This document shows, one piece after another, positions 55,155 through 64,000 of a stretch of 64,000 bases of DNA. The stretch is from contig ONGP01000016.1 in assembly GCA_900317405.1 (NCBI GenBank), positions 1 to 64,000 of the forward strand. The letters run 5' to 3'. A program made the position numbers and the translations under genes. Origin of the DNA: an uncultured Prevotella sp. GTDB lineage: Bacteria; Bacteroidota; Bacteroidia; Bacteroidales; Bacteroidaceae. The notes under the pieces are model-generated. The model did not search any database, was not told where the DNA came from, and was given only the letters and a program-made list of their open reading frames with translations. Position 1 is the stretch's first letter, and every line of letters starts with the position of its first letter.

Positions 55155-56582
55155 GTGATACGACAATACACGTGTGTACTGCGCAGTTTTCTGTGCGCAA
55201 TATTCATTGTTTTGGTCCATGCATCGGCTTTGGCCCATAAACTTGACAGCCTGCTATATAAACAGTTAGTAGACTATCCCTTTGTTTTTGTTTCCGACTC
55301 CATCGTTACCACACCGCCAGTCATTACCGATTCGCTGTTCGACGAGATTGCGCGTGGTATCCGATTCCAGGTAAACCGTACCGAACTGCAGGCTGCTGAT
55401 CCGTTTATCTCGCTCTACAACGATAGCCTTGTGCCCTGGCTCAAGGATAACAATCTGATTTTGCGCGAGATTTTCGTCAAGGGTGCAGCATCGCCCGAAG
55501 GACCTTACGACAACAACGTTCGTCTTAGTCGTGAGCGCACCAAGCGCCTTATCGAGTTCCTTAGCAGCAATCTCAGCCAACCCATCGCCGACCGTCCCAC
55601 TAACACAAGTTTCGTTACCGAGGACTATGCCTATCTGGTAAAACTCATGCAGCAGGCTGGCGATAAGGATTATGGTAAGGTTAAGACCATCTGGGACGCA
55701 TGCAAGGGCAATGAGCGCCTGTGTAAGAAGAAGTTGAGAGCCCTGAATGGCGGCAGAACTTGGCGTCGATTGGTTAAGGAGTATTTCCCTACCTTGCGTC
55801 AGAGTCGTATGGTGCTGTGGTTTGCGCTTAATCCCCACCACATACCAGTGCCCAAGCAGCGCTATTACTTTGCCGATAAGGCCGACATGCAGATTGTCCC
55901 CAGCATTCCTGTGCTACCAACTTTCTCAATGGAGCCTGTGTCTACTGACACTGTAGTTGTGGCTCAGGATTCCCCACGTCGTCACATGATAGCTCTTCGA
56001 ACCAATCTGCTGCACGATTTTCTGTATGTGCCCCAGTTCGGCTTCGCTCCAGGCGCAAACGTCCAGTTAGAGTATTATCCCCTTAGTGGTCACTATACTA
56101 TGAATGCAGGTTTCACATTCACCAACCATCGCCACTGGGACACCCATAAGTTCATGCAGATTCGCGACTTGCAGTTGGAGCTGCGCCGCTACTTCAAGGG
56201 CGTTGGTCAGTTCATCGGCACATTCCTCAATGCCTATGTCGAGGGTATGGTATATGGTATTGGCTTCGGTAAGACCAAAGGCTGGGAGGGCGAAGGCGGT
56301 GGCGCTGGAGTAGGAGTGGGCCACACCTGGGCACTCAACAAGCGCGGCAACCTGCGCCTTGAGGCAAGCATCAACTTCGGTGCATTCATCACCCGCTACG
56401 ATCCATACATTTATAGCAACGGCAACAACACCGACGGCAAGTACTATTACGACTACCAGGGCGCTGTCAGCAAGTTTAAGGAGCGCAACCACCAGTTCGT
56501 ATGGTTAGGTCCCACCAATGCCGGACTGCATATCACCTACGATATCTTCTATCGCAAACACCGAAAGGAGGGCAGCCGATGA
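55155..56582 (+). CDS. DUF3575 outer-membrane protein of fimbria locus
   Basis: 475 residues from GTG 55155; no in-frame ATG lies before the end of the signal sequence, so GTG is the likely start. Signal peptide to about residue 27 (LVHASALA-HKL). The N-terminal half (about 60-200) has OmpA-like character with KGAASPEGPYDNNVRLSRERTKRLIEFL. The C-terminal half (about 275-475) is the DUF3575 barrel-like domain (MIALRTNLLHDFLYVPQFGFAPGANVQLEYYPLS). Such genes open many Bacteroidetes fimbrillin loci and probably encode an assembly or anchoring protein. ATGA overlap with the next gene. Confidence 0.85.
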   Translation: MIRQYTCVLRSFLCAIFIVLVHASALAHKLDSLLYKQLVDYPFVFVSDSIVTTPPVITDSLFDEIARGIRFQVNRTELQAADPFISLYNDSLVPWLKDNNLILREIFVKGAASPEGPYDNNVRLSRERTKRLIEFLSSNLSQPIADRPTNTSFVTEDYAYLVKLMQQAGDKDYGKVKTIWDACKGNERLCKKKLRALNGGRTWRRLVKEYFPTLRQSRMVLWFALNPHHIPVPKQRYYFADKADMQIVPSIPVLPTFSMEPVSTDTVVVAQDSPRRHMIALRTNLLHDFLYVPQFGFAPGANVQLEYYPLSGHYTMNAGFTFTNHRHWDTHKFMQIRDLQLELRRYFKGVGQFIGTFLNAYVEGMVYGIGFGKTKGWEGEGGGAGVGVGHTWALNKRGNLRLEASINFGAFITRYDPYIYSNGNNTDGKYYYDYQGAVSKFKERNHQFVWLGPTNAGLHITYDIFYRKHRKEGSR

Positions 56583-57739
56583 AACGATTACACATATTAT
56601 ATATAATAGCACTGCTTGGTTTGGTAACATCGTGCATCGAACCACCGCTCAATCTGCCTGGTCAGGAGCTGGCTGTCGAGATGCAGGTGGCCCAGACCGA
56701 CCTGCACGTGGTGTGGGACAACGATGTACAGATTGACCACGAGTGGTATTATGGTTGGGATATCAAGGACGACTCTATCTGGGGTAGCATCGACTATCCT
56801 GAACCCAAGACTTTCGAGGTTTATCGCTATTACAAGGGCGACGATCCTAAGGCCAAGCACACCAGTGTCGATCTGTTTACCATCGATACCAACCGCTTTC
56901 GCCGCTATTTCCAGTTCGGCTTCTACGATATGCTGCTGTATAGCAACATCGAGTCGCAGGACGGTACCCAGGTGCTGGTAATCAAGGAGAGTGGCGATTC
57001 TGTTGTTGCCACTACCACAGGCACACGCGGCATCTCGCGTAGCATTCTCGATGCCAGTCGTGCTAATGGCGACGAAACACCTATCGGCATGCTCAATCAG
57101 CCCGAGATATTCTATGCAGGATATTCTGAGAATGTGTATATCTCGCCCAATCTCGACGACTACGAGTACGATCCTGTAGAAAACGTCTACATCAAACATA
57201 TCGAGACAGAACTCCGTCCGTTGGTTTACATCTATCTTGTGCAGTTTGTGCTCTACAACAATGAGGACGGCCGCATCAAGGGCATCAATGGCAACACCGC
57301 CATATCGTCGATGGCCAGCAGCACCGATCTTAAGACCGGTCATACCAGCAGCACGCCAAGTCTGGTTTACTTTACCACCCGTATGAAGGAGCACATCATG
57401 GTCGAGGGCCGTATGAGCGATGTGTTTGGTGGCAAGCTTACCACCTTCGGACTTTGCGATAGCGAACCCTACACCCGTTCGGGCTCACAATATACCGGTT
57501 CACGTTCCGACCTTAAGAATATCGTGTACTACGATCTGGTGTGGAACAACAATCAGGTCAAGACCTATCAGGCCGACGTCACCGACCAGATGCGTGCGCA
57601 GATTCACGGTGGCGTAATCACCGTCTATATCGACTGCGGCGAGCTGCAACAGCCTAAGGGAGAGCAGGAGAGTGGTGGCAGTCTTTTCATCCCCACCATC
57701 GAGGATTATGATGAAGTACAGTGGAATATTGACATTTAA
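56579..57739 (+). CDS. DUF5119-type lipoprotein of fimbria locus
   Basis: 386 residues from the ATG in the ATGA overlap with the DUF3575 gene. MKRLHILYIIALLGLVTSC gives a lipobox with Cys19. Conserved-looking opening IEPPLNLPGQELAVEMQVAQTDLHVVWDNDVQ and C-terminal YIDCGELQQPKGEQESGGSLFIPTIEDYDEVQW. Matches from memory DUF5119 proteins found next to DUF3575 and fimbrillin genes; probably a fimbria anchor or accessory subunit. Followed after 12 nt by the first fimbrillin-like gene. Confidence 0.82.
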   Translation: MKRLHILYIIALLGLVTSCIEPPLNLPGQELAVEMQVAQTDLHVVWDNDVQIDHEWYYGWDIKDDSIWGSIDYPEPKTFEVYRYYKGDDPKAKHTSVDLFTIDTNRFRRYFQFGFYDMLLYSNIESQDGTQVLVIKESGDSVVATTTGTRGISRSILDASRANGDETPIGMLNQPEIFYAGYSENVYISPNLDDYEYDPVENVYIKHIETELRPLVYIYLVQFVLYNNEDGRIKGINGNTAISSMASSTDLKTGHTSSTPSLVYFTTRMKEHIMVEGRMSDVFGGKLTTFGLCDSEPYTRSGSQYTGSRSDLKNIVYYDLVWNNNQVKTYQADVTDQMRAQIHGGVITVYIDCGELQQPKGEQESGGSLFIPTIEDYDEVQWNIDI

Positions 57740-57751
57740 TAAAACTATAAT

Positions 57752-59056
57752 ATGAAGGTAAAATTTATACACTTAGTAGCAGCCTTGGCGCTGGCCAGTT
57801 GTAGCAGCGATGCGTTAGTCGACAATCGCGGTGAAAAGGCCGCCGACGAAGCACCAATAGCTTTCAGTGTAAACAAGAGGAACATCACCCGTGCCGAGAG
57901 TTCTTCGCTCGAGAGTAACTATCATTACAACTTTGGCGTGTGGACCTATAAGGTTAAGGGCGCCGGCAGCATGCAGGTGATGGACAACTATCTGGTGGGC
58001 TACAGCGATGGCGCTGGCAAGGGCTACGACAAGACCAGCTCTACCACATGGAATAGCGGCAGTGGCAGCGAGACCGACCATCAGTCACCTTGGTTCTACG
58101 AGAATCTTGGCACAGCCGAGTATCTGAACGAAGATGCCACTAAGGGCTACACCAAGACCCAGACCGATTTCATGTCGGCCAACGCCAATCAGTATCTGCG
58201 TTACTGGGACCTGGCATACGACAAGACCTACTTCTATGCCTACGCCCCTTATCGCTCAGCAGGTGTGACATTCAGTAAGGAGACCAACATCATCACCGTC
58301 GCTCCTGAGGCACAGACAGCCGCCTACGATGATCCCACACTCCACGAGTTTATCTATGCCGGAGCTTCGGCCGTAAATGCCGATATGAAGGATGTACAGC
58401 TCAAGTTCAAACACCTGGGTGCTCAGGTCCGTCTTAAGTTCTGCGAGGATATTCCTGGCTATCAGGTTAAGATGCTCGATGTAACCACCGCAGGTACAGG
58501 CATTCAGGCCACACCAGCCGTCTACGACGAGACTGCTAAGACATACACCAAGTCGAAGTATTACACCAGTTGCGGTGCTACTCTCGACTATAGCAATATC
58601 ATCGCACCTGTGGCTACAACATCGCACGATGGTGCCACCCAGACCGGTGATAATCTGGTGTTCACTATTCCTTCAGGTATAGTTCCTGCTAAGCCAGCTA
58701 CTGGCGATCTTGTATACGTTGAGTCGCCCACAGTCTATTATGCTGTAGCACAGCCCTCAGGCAGCACCACAGGTTTTACCTTCCACGTGTCATATCAGCT
58801 TATAGCCGAGGACAATGGCGAGGTAATCACCATCCACGATGCCCGTGTGTTTGTGCCTGCAAGTGTCGCTGATTGGCAGCCTAACACCCGCTATGTCTAT
58901 GCATTCAAGTTTACCTCAAACTCTACAGGTACTACCGATCCTGATGTCATTATCGACGTAACCGATCCTACAGTACCTGCCAAGTCAAGTGTTTACCCCA
59001 TCGTGTTTGATGGTGCAACTATCGAGGATTATACAAATAATGAGACGTCTTACTAA
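57752..59056 (+). CDS. fimbrillin-like (Mfa/FimA-type) lipoprotein, first copy
   Basis: 434 residues. Lipobox LAALALASC near residue 17; NITRAES (near residue 48) provides the Arg site where FimA/Mfa-type precursors are trimmed. The body is a two-domain beta protein with the family patterns YLRYWDLAYDKTYFYAYAPY and LKFKHLGAQVRLKF, both typical of Bacteroidales fimbrillins. It overlaps the next gene by 17 nt. Probable tip or shaft subunit; which one cannot be told. Confidence 0.85.
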   Translation: MKVKFIHLVAALALASCSSDALVDNRGEKAADEAPIAFSVNKRNITRAESSSLESNYHYNFGVWTYKVKGAGSMQVMDNYLVGYSDGAGKGYDKTSSTTWNSGSGSETDHQSPWFYENLGTAEYLNEDATKGYTKTQTDFMSANANQYLRYWDLAYDKTYFYAYAPYRSAGVTFSKETNIITVAPEAQTAAYDDPTLHEFIYAGASAVNADMKDVQLKFKHLGAQVRLKFCEDIPGYQVKMLDVTTAGTGIQATPAVYDETAKTYTKSKYYTSCGATLDYSNIIAPVATTSHDGATQTGDNLVFTIPSGIVPAKPATGDLVYVESPTVYYAVAQPSGSTTGFTFHVSYQLIAEDNGEVITIHDARVFVPASVADWQPNTRYVYAFKFTSNSTGTTDPDVIIDVTDPTVPAKSSVYPIVFDGATIEDYTNNETSY

Positions 59057-60302
59057 TCATAAGATACGTTACAGTTGGTGTCTAGGCGCATTGTTGTGTG
59101 CCAGCCTCACTGCATGCACGTCTGATGGTACTATCGACGAGGTAGAACCAGCAGAGCAGGTGCCCATGCAGTTCAGTCAGGCCGCCCTCAGCACACCTGC
59201 CAAGACCCGCGGTTCTGATCCGTTGGCACAGGGATTCCTTGTAAGCTGTTACAAGGGCATCGGTTCTACCGATGTGCAGCAGGTGATGGACAACTACGAG
59301 GTGAAGTATAAGGTCGACACCTGGAACAATCTGTCATGCTGGAATTATGTCGGCACTAAAACCGATGGATTCTACAAGGACCAGGTGTTGCGCTATTGGG
59401 ATGTATCCGCTTTCCCATATCAGTTCTATGCTGTCACCCCTTGTCCCGCCCCGGCCGATATCCCTCAGTTCGTGCTCACCAACAGTCAGTTTGCTATGCC
59501 TGCATCAGCAGAGTATGTATATCAGACCTGCAACAACGGCGTGGTATCTAGCGGTGCCGAACCATACTTGCTGGCACAGGTAGAGTGTACCGATGTGTCA
59601 AACACCAACGACAAGGATATGCTCGCCGGCGGCAAGACTATCGCTAAGTCAGCCTCGGCCTACAGTCGCTATGTAGCCCTCCCATTCCATCATTTAACCT
59701 CAAAGGTACGCTTCCTTATCTACAACAACTACAAGAAGGAGATACCTAACGATTTTAAGCTTTACAACATCAAGATCAAAGCAGCCTCTGCCGACTATGT
59801 TATCGAAGGTCGCGCCTTCGCAGCCGACCTGACATCCGGTAGCATTTTCGACGGCACATTTACCGATGTAACCAAGGGCTCCGATGCCGAGAAAATACTT
59901 GTACAGACCGACGACGATGCCACCCGCAAGTGCGACCTGAAAGTTGCCGTAGATCGCGAGCACGCTTACGACTGTTTGAATCCTACGGGAACAAGCGTCA
60001 ACGACGGTCTGCTGCAGATCCCGCAGAAAAATGTCAAGCTGTCGTTCTCGTTCGACGTATATGGCGTAGAGTTCAATCGCAACTTTGAGAGCGAAGACAA
60101 ACATATTAAGTACGATATGGCCACCAAGACCATCCACTACAATGATGTGGAGATTGAGGGCACATACGACTTAGCACCAAATACTATCAACACGTTCGTA
60201 ATCAAGGTCAACGAGTTCTATCCGCTCACCATCGACTTCAGTGCCGAGCTCACCCCCTGGACCGACGTAGTAGGTAGCATAGATACAAACTTAGAGAAAT
60301 AA
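59040..60302 (+). CDS. fimbrillin-like lipoprotein, second copy
   Basis: 420 residues from MRRLTNHKIRYSWCLGALLC (59040), within the end of the previous gene. Lipobox CASLTAC near residue 26; AKTRGSD (residues about 54-60) is the putative Arg cleavage site. Shares with the previous protein VQQVMDNYEVKYKV (compare MQVMDNYLVGY), a YWDVSAFPYQFYAVTP block and a PFHHLTSKVRFLIY block, so the two are paralogues with low identity. Confidence 0.85.
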   Translation: MRRLTNHKIRYSWCLGALLCASLTACTSDGTIDEVEPAEQVPMQFSQAALSTPAKTRGSDPLAQGFLVSCYKGIGSTDVQQVMDNYEVKYKVDTWNNLSCWNYVGTKTDGFYKDQVLRYWDVSAFPYQFYAVTPCPAPADIPQFVLTNSQFAMPASAEYVYQTCNNGVVSSGAEPYLLAQVECTDVSNTNDKDMLAGGKTIAKSASAYSRYVALPFHHLTSKVRFLIYNNYKKEIPNDFKLYNIKIKAASADYVIEGRAFAADLTSGSIFDGTFTDVTKGSDAEKILVQTDDDATRKCDLKVAVDREHAYDCLNPTGTSVNDGLLQIPQKNVKLSFSFDVYGVEFNRNFESEDKHIKYDMATKTIHYNDVEIEGTYDLAPNTINTFVIKVNEFYPLTIDFSAELTPWTDVVGSIDTNLEK

Positions 60303-60336
60303 ACAGAATAGAAAATTTAAAAGCATAATAAAGACA

Positions 60337-62520
60337 ATGAAGAATCTTATCAACCCCCTGCTGATTGCAACAACCCTGATAGCAACAGCATGTACCAACA
60401 CAACCGACATCGACAACCACGATGTAGACCCCTCAGGCAAAACTCCAATTTCGTTCGTAGGCGAAAACAGCAGCGCCCCCGTAACCCGCGCCGGATTTAC
60501 GGAGAAAACGCAAGTTGCTATGCATATTCGTAGTAAAAAGGACAAAAACAGTATTAAGGAAACCCGTGTTTTGGCTAATGCTTTGAAGGATGCGGCTCCA
60601 GGTGATAACACTTTTTCTAAATTCGATTCGCCAAGCAAGGAGAATATTCGTTATTGGGATGATGCATATGGTCGTAGCGCAAATATATCGGTTTTTGCAG
60701 TTGCCGTTCCTGGAAAGTCGGATGTTAAGAATGGTATAGATCCAACAACTAAAGAGGGTGTTGCATTGATTGATCATTTAGCATCTAGTACAGGATGGAA
60801 TACTGGAAGTCTTTCGGAGGAGATAGATTGGTTTGTATCAACAGATCAGAGCAAAGGCGACTCAATTGCAATCGAGGATTTGACTTATAGCAATAATATT
60901 AGTGCTAAGGGTTCTGGTGGTGCAATGTCGTACAATTATGAGGATGATGATTATACCAAAGTTAATAATGGAGAGCTAGCCTTCCGTTTGAAGGACTCGA
61001 CTCAGCCTGATGGCCCTGGTAAGTTTGATCAGGGACGTCTCGTTTTCAATCATGCACTCTGTCGAATTACACTAAACATTATCAAGGGTGCTGGTTATAA
61101 GGATGATGGAAGTGACTTTAAATTCAAAGATGGTACAAATGTGACAATCATTAATGTTCCGGTTGCTGGTAAGCTTGATTTGGAAAATGGTACTTGGGAC
61201 GATAATACGACAAAGAAGAATATCACAAAGATGGCGACTACAGACTTAGAAACTGATGCAGAATATTCATTGTTGGCTCAAATACTACCAGGTTATGATA
61301 TCAATAAGGACAATGACACAGATGTATTGTCATTCGTTATAGATGATAGCAAATATTACGTTACACAGGGAATGATGTTTGAAGCACTTAATGGTAAAAA
61401 GGGGATTAGTGAGTCAGCTAATACTGGAACTACTATTACCATGGAGCAGGGACGTAATTATGTATTTAATCTTACTGTAGATAAGAGTAAAGTAAGTGTA
61501 ACTGCAACTCTTGCAAAGTGGACTGATGTTGAAGCTGATAAAAACGTAAATAATGGTCGTACACTTGGATTTACTATGTTCACTACTAATGGTGATCCTT
61601 GTAAAAGTTTTGATATGTACAGAATGAACGATGCTTCTACAGAAGGTAATAAATGGGCAGGAAACTATAAAGATCAGGCCACTCTTTCGTCTAATAATAG
61701 TATATGGAACACAGGATGGTATTACGAGAATAATCTGTCGTTCTATCATTTCCGTTCTGTAAATAAGGGGATTAAACTCTATGGAGATGATGATGATAAT
61801 GTAGATGATTATTTTGAGATTGAATCAGGTGATCAGAAAAAACATGATTATATCTGGGGAGCCCCACTTTTATATGATGAAGCAAAAAATGGTATCGCTT
61901 ATAGTTCATCAGATGGATATGGTAATTATATCAGCAAGGCTATTGGAGCAAATAACTCAGCTATAAGCATGACAGCATTTCATATGATGAGTAATCTTAG
62001 TGTGGAGCTACGCACCACAACAGGAAATAACAAGGTTGAACTCGAAAAAGGCGATAAACAATGTGAAGTATCGCTTACTTATTTCTATAACAAAGGTATG
62101 GTAAAACTTGGTAATGGTCTTGTAAATACAACAGGAGGATTAAAAGAAAGTGATACCTTTACTAAGCCAGACAAAGGTACTTTAGCAGATGGAACAGAAT
62201 ATACTAAGACAGGTCTGTTCACTTATGCAGTAGTTCCTCAATCACTTGTTCGTACAGGTGAAGGATCAAATCTTTATGTTGGCTTTACAATTAAAACTCC
62301 AGATGACAATGTGTATTATGTAGTAAAGGAATTGAGCTCAATTACCGCAACTTCTAATGGTAACAGTTTGAATCAGGGTACTTCAGCCATAGCATTATGG
62401 TATCCTAACCATTCATATAAATATACTTTCACTCTTACAAAGTCTGGAATTGATAATGTTACATGTACTGTTAGCAAGTGGATTGATATAATGGCATCTA
62501 GTAATGTGTCTTTGGAATAG
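60337..62520 (+). CDS. large fimbrillin family protein, third copy
   Basis: 727 residues. Lipobox TLIATAC near residue 19; APVTRAGF (about 49-56) is the putative Arg cleavage site. Two fimbrillin-like modules can be seen, each with the strand pattern RYWDDAYGRSANISVFAVAV / FNHALCRITLNII and a VTATLAKWTDVEADK end; the second begins near FTMFTTNGDPCKSFDMYRMND (about 410). The first 50-60 codons are visibly richer in C and G than the rest, which is AT-rich, a change in base composition inside the gene. Followed 12 nt later by another such gene. Confidence 0.85.
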   Translation: MKNLINPLLIATTLIATACTNTTDIDNHDVDPSGKTPISFVGENSSAPVTRAGFTEKTQVAMHIRSKKDKNSIKETRVLANALKDAAPGDNTFSKFDSPSKENIRYWDDAYGRSANISVFAVAVPGKSDVKNGIDPTTKEGVALIDHLASSTGWNTGSLSEEIDWFVSTDQSKGDSIAIEDLTYSNNISAKGSGGAMSYNYEDDDYTKVNNGELAFRLKDSTQPDGPGKFDQGRLVFNHALCRITLNIIKGAGYKDDGSDFKFKDGTNVTIINVPVAGKLDLENGTWDDNTTKKNITKMATTDLETDAEYSLLAQILPGYDINKDNDTDVLSFVIDDSKYYVTQGMMFEALNGKKGISESANTGTTITMEQGRNYVFNLTVDKSKVSVTATLAKWTDVEADKNVNNGRTLGFTMFTTNGDPCKSFDMYRMNDASTEGNKWAGNYKDQATLSSNNSIWNTGWYYENNLSFYHFRSVNKGIKLYGDDDDNVDDYFEIESGDQKKHDYIWGAPLLYDEAKNGIAYSSSDGYGNYISKAIGANNSAISMTAFHMMSNLSVELRTTTGNNKVELEKGDKQCEVSLTYFYNKGMVKLGNGLVNTTGGLKESDTFTKPDKGTLADGTEYTKTGLFTYAVVPQSLVRTGEGSNLYVGFTIKTPDDNVYYVVKELSSITATSNGNSLNQGTSAIALWYPNHSYKYTFTLTKSGIDNVTCTVSKWIDIMASSNVSLE

Positions 62521-62532
62521 TATTACATTGTA

Positions 62533-64000
62533 ATGAATAAAAAGAAAATCATATATACTCTTACCACTTCACTTGTACTGGGACTTGCTTCCTGTACAAG
62601 TGAAGAATTCTGGGATACCTTCGACCGCACAGCCGACGGGCCCATCGACTTTACCGTTGGGGTAGAGGCTTCACCCGCCAACCTGGCAAAAACTCGCGCA
62701 GACGAAGACAAATATTACTCTATGCAAGGTGGTACGCAGGTGCGCCTGAAGGTTGATGGCATATGGAAAAAAGGTTCTACAGACGTAACCATTAGCCAAA
62801 AGACTACATGTAAAATTAATAGCACCAATCGCGCACAGCTAGATTTTTCTGAAGGTGAATTGCTTTATTGGGATGACTATGGAGTAGGAGATCCCGGTAA
62901 TTCTACAAACACCGCTAATGGTTTGGCTGTACTTGGTGTAGCTGTTGATGGCCTAGACAAGGCTCCTGCAGTAGATGATAATCAATGGGATAAACTACCT
63001 TGGAATGTTGCTACAGATGGTAAGGATGTACTTAAAAGTGATATAATTGTTTCTAACAATCTGACTGGTTATAAGTTTGCTGAGCGTGGTGATGAATATC
63101 CAAATGCAAAGAAAATGATATTTACTCATCCTCTGAGCAAGATTACGTTCAACCTTACGGCTGCAGATGGTTTTACCAAGGGCTCTGTTGGTGCTACCGA
63201 TAATAAGTTTGAGAATGTCCCAACACTATGGCTTTCTAAAGCAAGCACGTTGGAAGGCGTCGAAGATCCAACAAATAACTACGTCCTTGCTAATGGTACA
63301 ATAAACATTAGCGATGGAAAAGCTACCGCTGACGAAACAAAGAAATCAAAGGTCATCGCAGGAACAACTAGTACTAATAATACGGAAGTTACGGTTATAA
63401 AGCAAGCTATCGTTTATCCTGGCACTCAATTGGGTGCAGATGATAATGCTATCATTGCTGTATTGAATGCCGACGATAATATCTATTTTATTAAGGCAAA
63501 GGAAATCCATGACGCTATAAAAAATGCAGGTGGTCATACTGATTTCAAGACGCTCCCTGGCTATAATTACATTATCAAAGTTACGGTAAGAAAGTCTGGT
63601 ATTATACTCACCGCTACCGTGACGAAGTGGATTGATGTTGAGTCAGATGAAGTACACCCAGAGATTAACATGACTGCTCCAATCGTAGGTGGTAGTAACG
63701 ATGCTTTACCTTCAGGTTTCAATGGTTTTGATCTCTATCTTAACGATAATGATATAGCCAAAGGTTATAAATATGCTGCAACTCCTACAGTTGATACTAA
63801 GGGAGATGTTACGTTTGCAAATACCTTATACTGGACTCACCATTATCAGCACTATCATTTCCGTGGTATCTATCCTACAAATACTGAGGTTAAAGTTGAT
63901 GCTACAGACGAACATCAGTATGTTGAGGTAAGTAATGGTGCGTACGATGCCAGCACATTCCCCAGCAACTTTGTACTGGGTATGCCCGAGATTGCAGAGA
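62533..64000 (+). CDS. large fimbrillin family protein, fourth copy (runs off window)
   Basis: 489 codons open to the window edge, from MNKKKIIYTLTTSLVLGLASC (lipobox Cys21). AKTRADED near residue 55 is the putative Arg cleavage site. Module pattern LLYWDDYGVG, IFTHPLSKITFNLTAA, and KSGIILTATVTKWIDVESDE matches the third copy, and a second module starts at FNGFDLYLNDND. As in the third copy, the first part (to about 62765) is C/G-rich and the rest AT-rich. Confidence 0.85.
   Translation, partial: MNKKKIIYTLTTSLVLGLASCTSEEFWDTFDRTADGPIDFTVGVEASPANLAKTRADEDKYYSMQGGTQVRLKVDGIWKKGSTDVTISQKTTCKINSTNRAQLDFSEGELLYWDDYGVGDPGNSTNTANGLAVLGVAVDGLDKAPAVDDNQWDKLPWNVATDGKDVLKSDIIVSNNLTGYKFAERGDEYPNAKKMIFTHPLSKITFNLTAADGFTKGSVGATDNKFENVPTLWLSKASTLEGVEDPTNNYVLANGTINISDGKATADETKKSKVIAGTTSTNNTEVTVIKQAIVYPGTQLGADDNAIIAVLNADDNIYFIKAKEIHDAIKNAGGHTDFKTLPGYNYIIKVTVRKSGIILTATVTKWIDVESDEVHPEINMTAPIVGGSNDALPSGFNGFDLYLNDNDIAKGYKYAATPTVDTKGDVTFANTLYWTHHYQHYHFRGIYPTNTEVKVDATDEHQYVEVSNGAYDASTFPSNFVLGMPEIAE

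Noticed and set aside
57752..64000. horizontally acquired island with att sites or integrase
   Set aside because: Composition changes inside the last two genes, but there is no integrase, tRNA target or direct repeat in the visible part; allele exchange is simpler.

Overview
The window looks like a chromosomal segment of a Bacteroidales bacterium, most likely Prevotella or a close relative. The support is: many promoters of the Bacteroidetes type (TAnnTTTG at -7, often with TTTG 19-20 nt upstream); pyruvate:ferredoxin oxidoreductase; a methylmalonyl-CoA decarboxylase cluster; a C10 (interpain-like) protease; LruC and TonB-dependent receptor proteins; and a DUF3575/DUF5119/fimbrillin locus. 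I see no rRNA, insertion sequence, prophage or CRISPR array. Coding density is high and intergenic gaps are short.

Layout. 1-1412: 5' part of nifJ (minus). 1532-3901: an ATPase and an ATP-grasp-like protein, divergent. 3964-6564 (minus): mce-mmdA-mini ORF-BCCP, the acyl-CoA (de)carboxylation cluster. 6713-11821 (minus): LruC lipoprotein and TonB-dependent receptor. 11936-17494 (plus): C10 protease, NfeD, stomatin-like protein, dapA, AraC regulator. 17579-17744: two tandem tRNA-Arg(ACG) genes. 17834-23526 (plus): a compact sigma-70 factor, an SH3 protein and three consecutive dCache membrane proteins. 23576-31741 (minus): htpG, rpsA, gdhA, maeB. 31862-36565: TetR regulator, DUF4301, a Rel-like (p)ppGpp synthetase, a small lipoprotein. 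36566-42334: acetyltransferase, nitroreductase, kdsC, maf, a frameshifted C1 peptidase, a geranylgeranyl-reductase-like flavoprotein, a TerB/DnaJ protein. 42403-47771 (plus): solute-binding histidine kinase, NhaD-type antiporter, 6-phosphofructokinase, TTD14-like P-loop/CYTH protein. 47810-55002 (plus): complete F1Fo ATP synthase operon in the order beta-epsilon-I-a-c-b-delta-alpha-gamma. 55155-64000 (plus): surface fimbria locus, running off the end.

How it fits together. Much of the window is central energy metabolism of a fermenting anaerobe: pyruvate oxidation, C4/propionate-type acyl-CoA chemistry, malic enzyme, glutamate dehydrogenase, phosphofructokinase, Na+/H+ antiport and ATP synthase. 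Envelope and surface functions (fimbrillins, TonB receptor, secreted proteases) and signalling make up the rest.

The most unusual region is 19148-23526. Three adjacent, overlapping genes all carry a dCache-like extracellular sensor. One has no output domain. One ends in a DHp-like helix with Asn at the phospho-His position. One has a full HATPase domain but Gln at the phospho-His position. They lie just downstream of a sigma factor that keeps the sigma finger but lacks domain 3. Other points of interest are a 49-residue OadG-tail-like protein inside the mmdA operon, intergenic spacers built entirely from four 7-bp repeats, abrupt composition changes inside two fimbrillin genes, and a histidine kinase with a 14-residue helical repeat.
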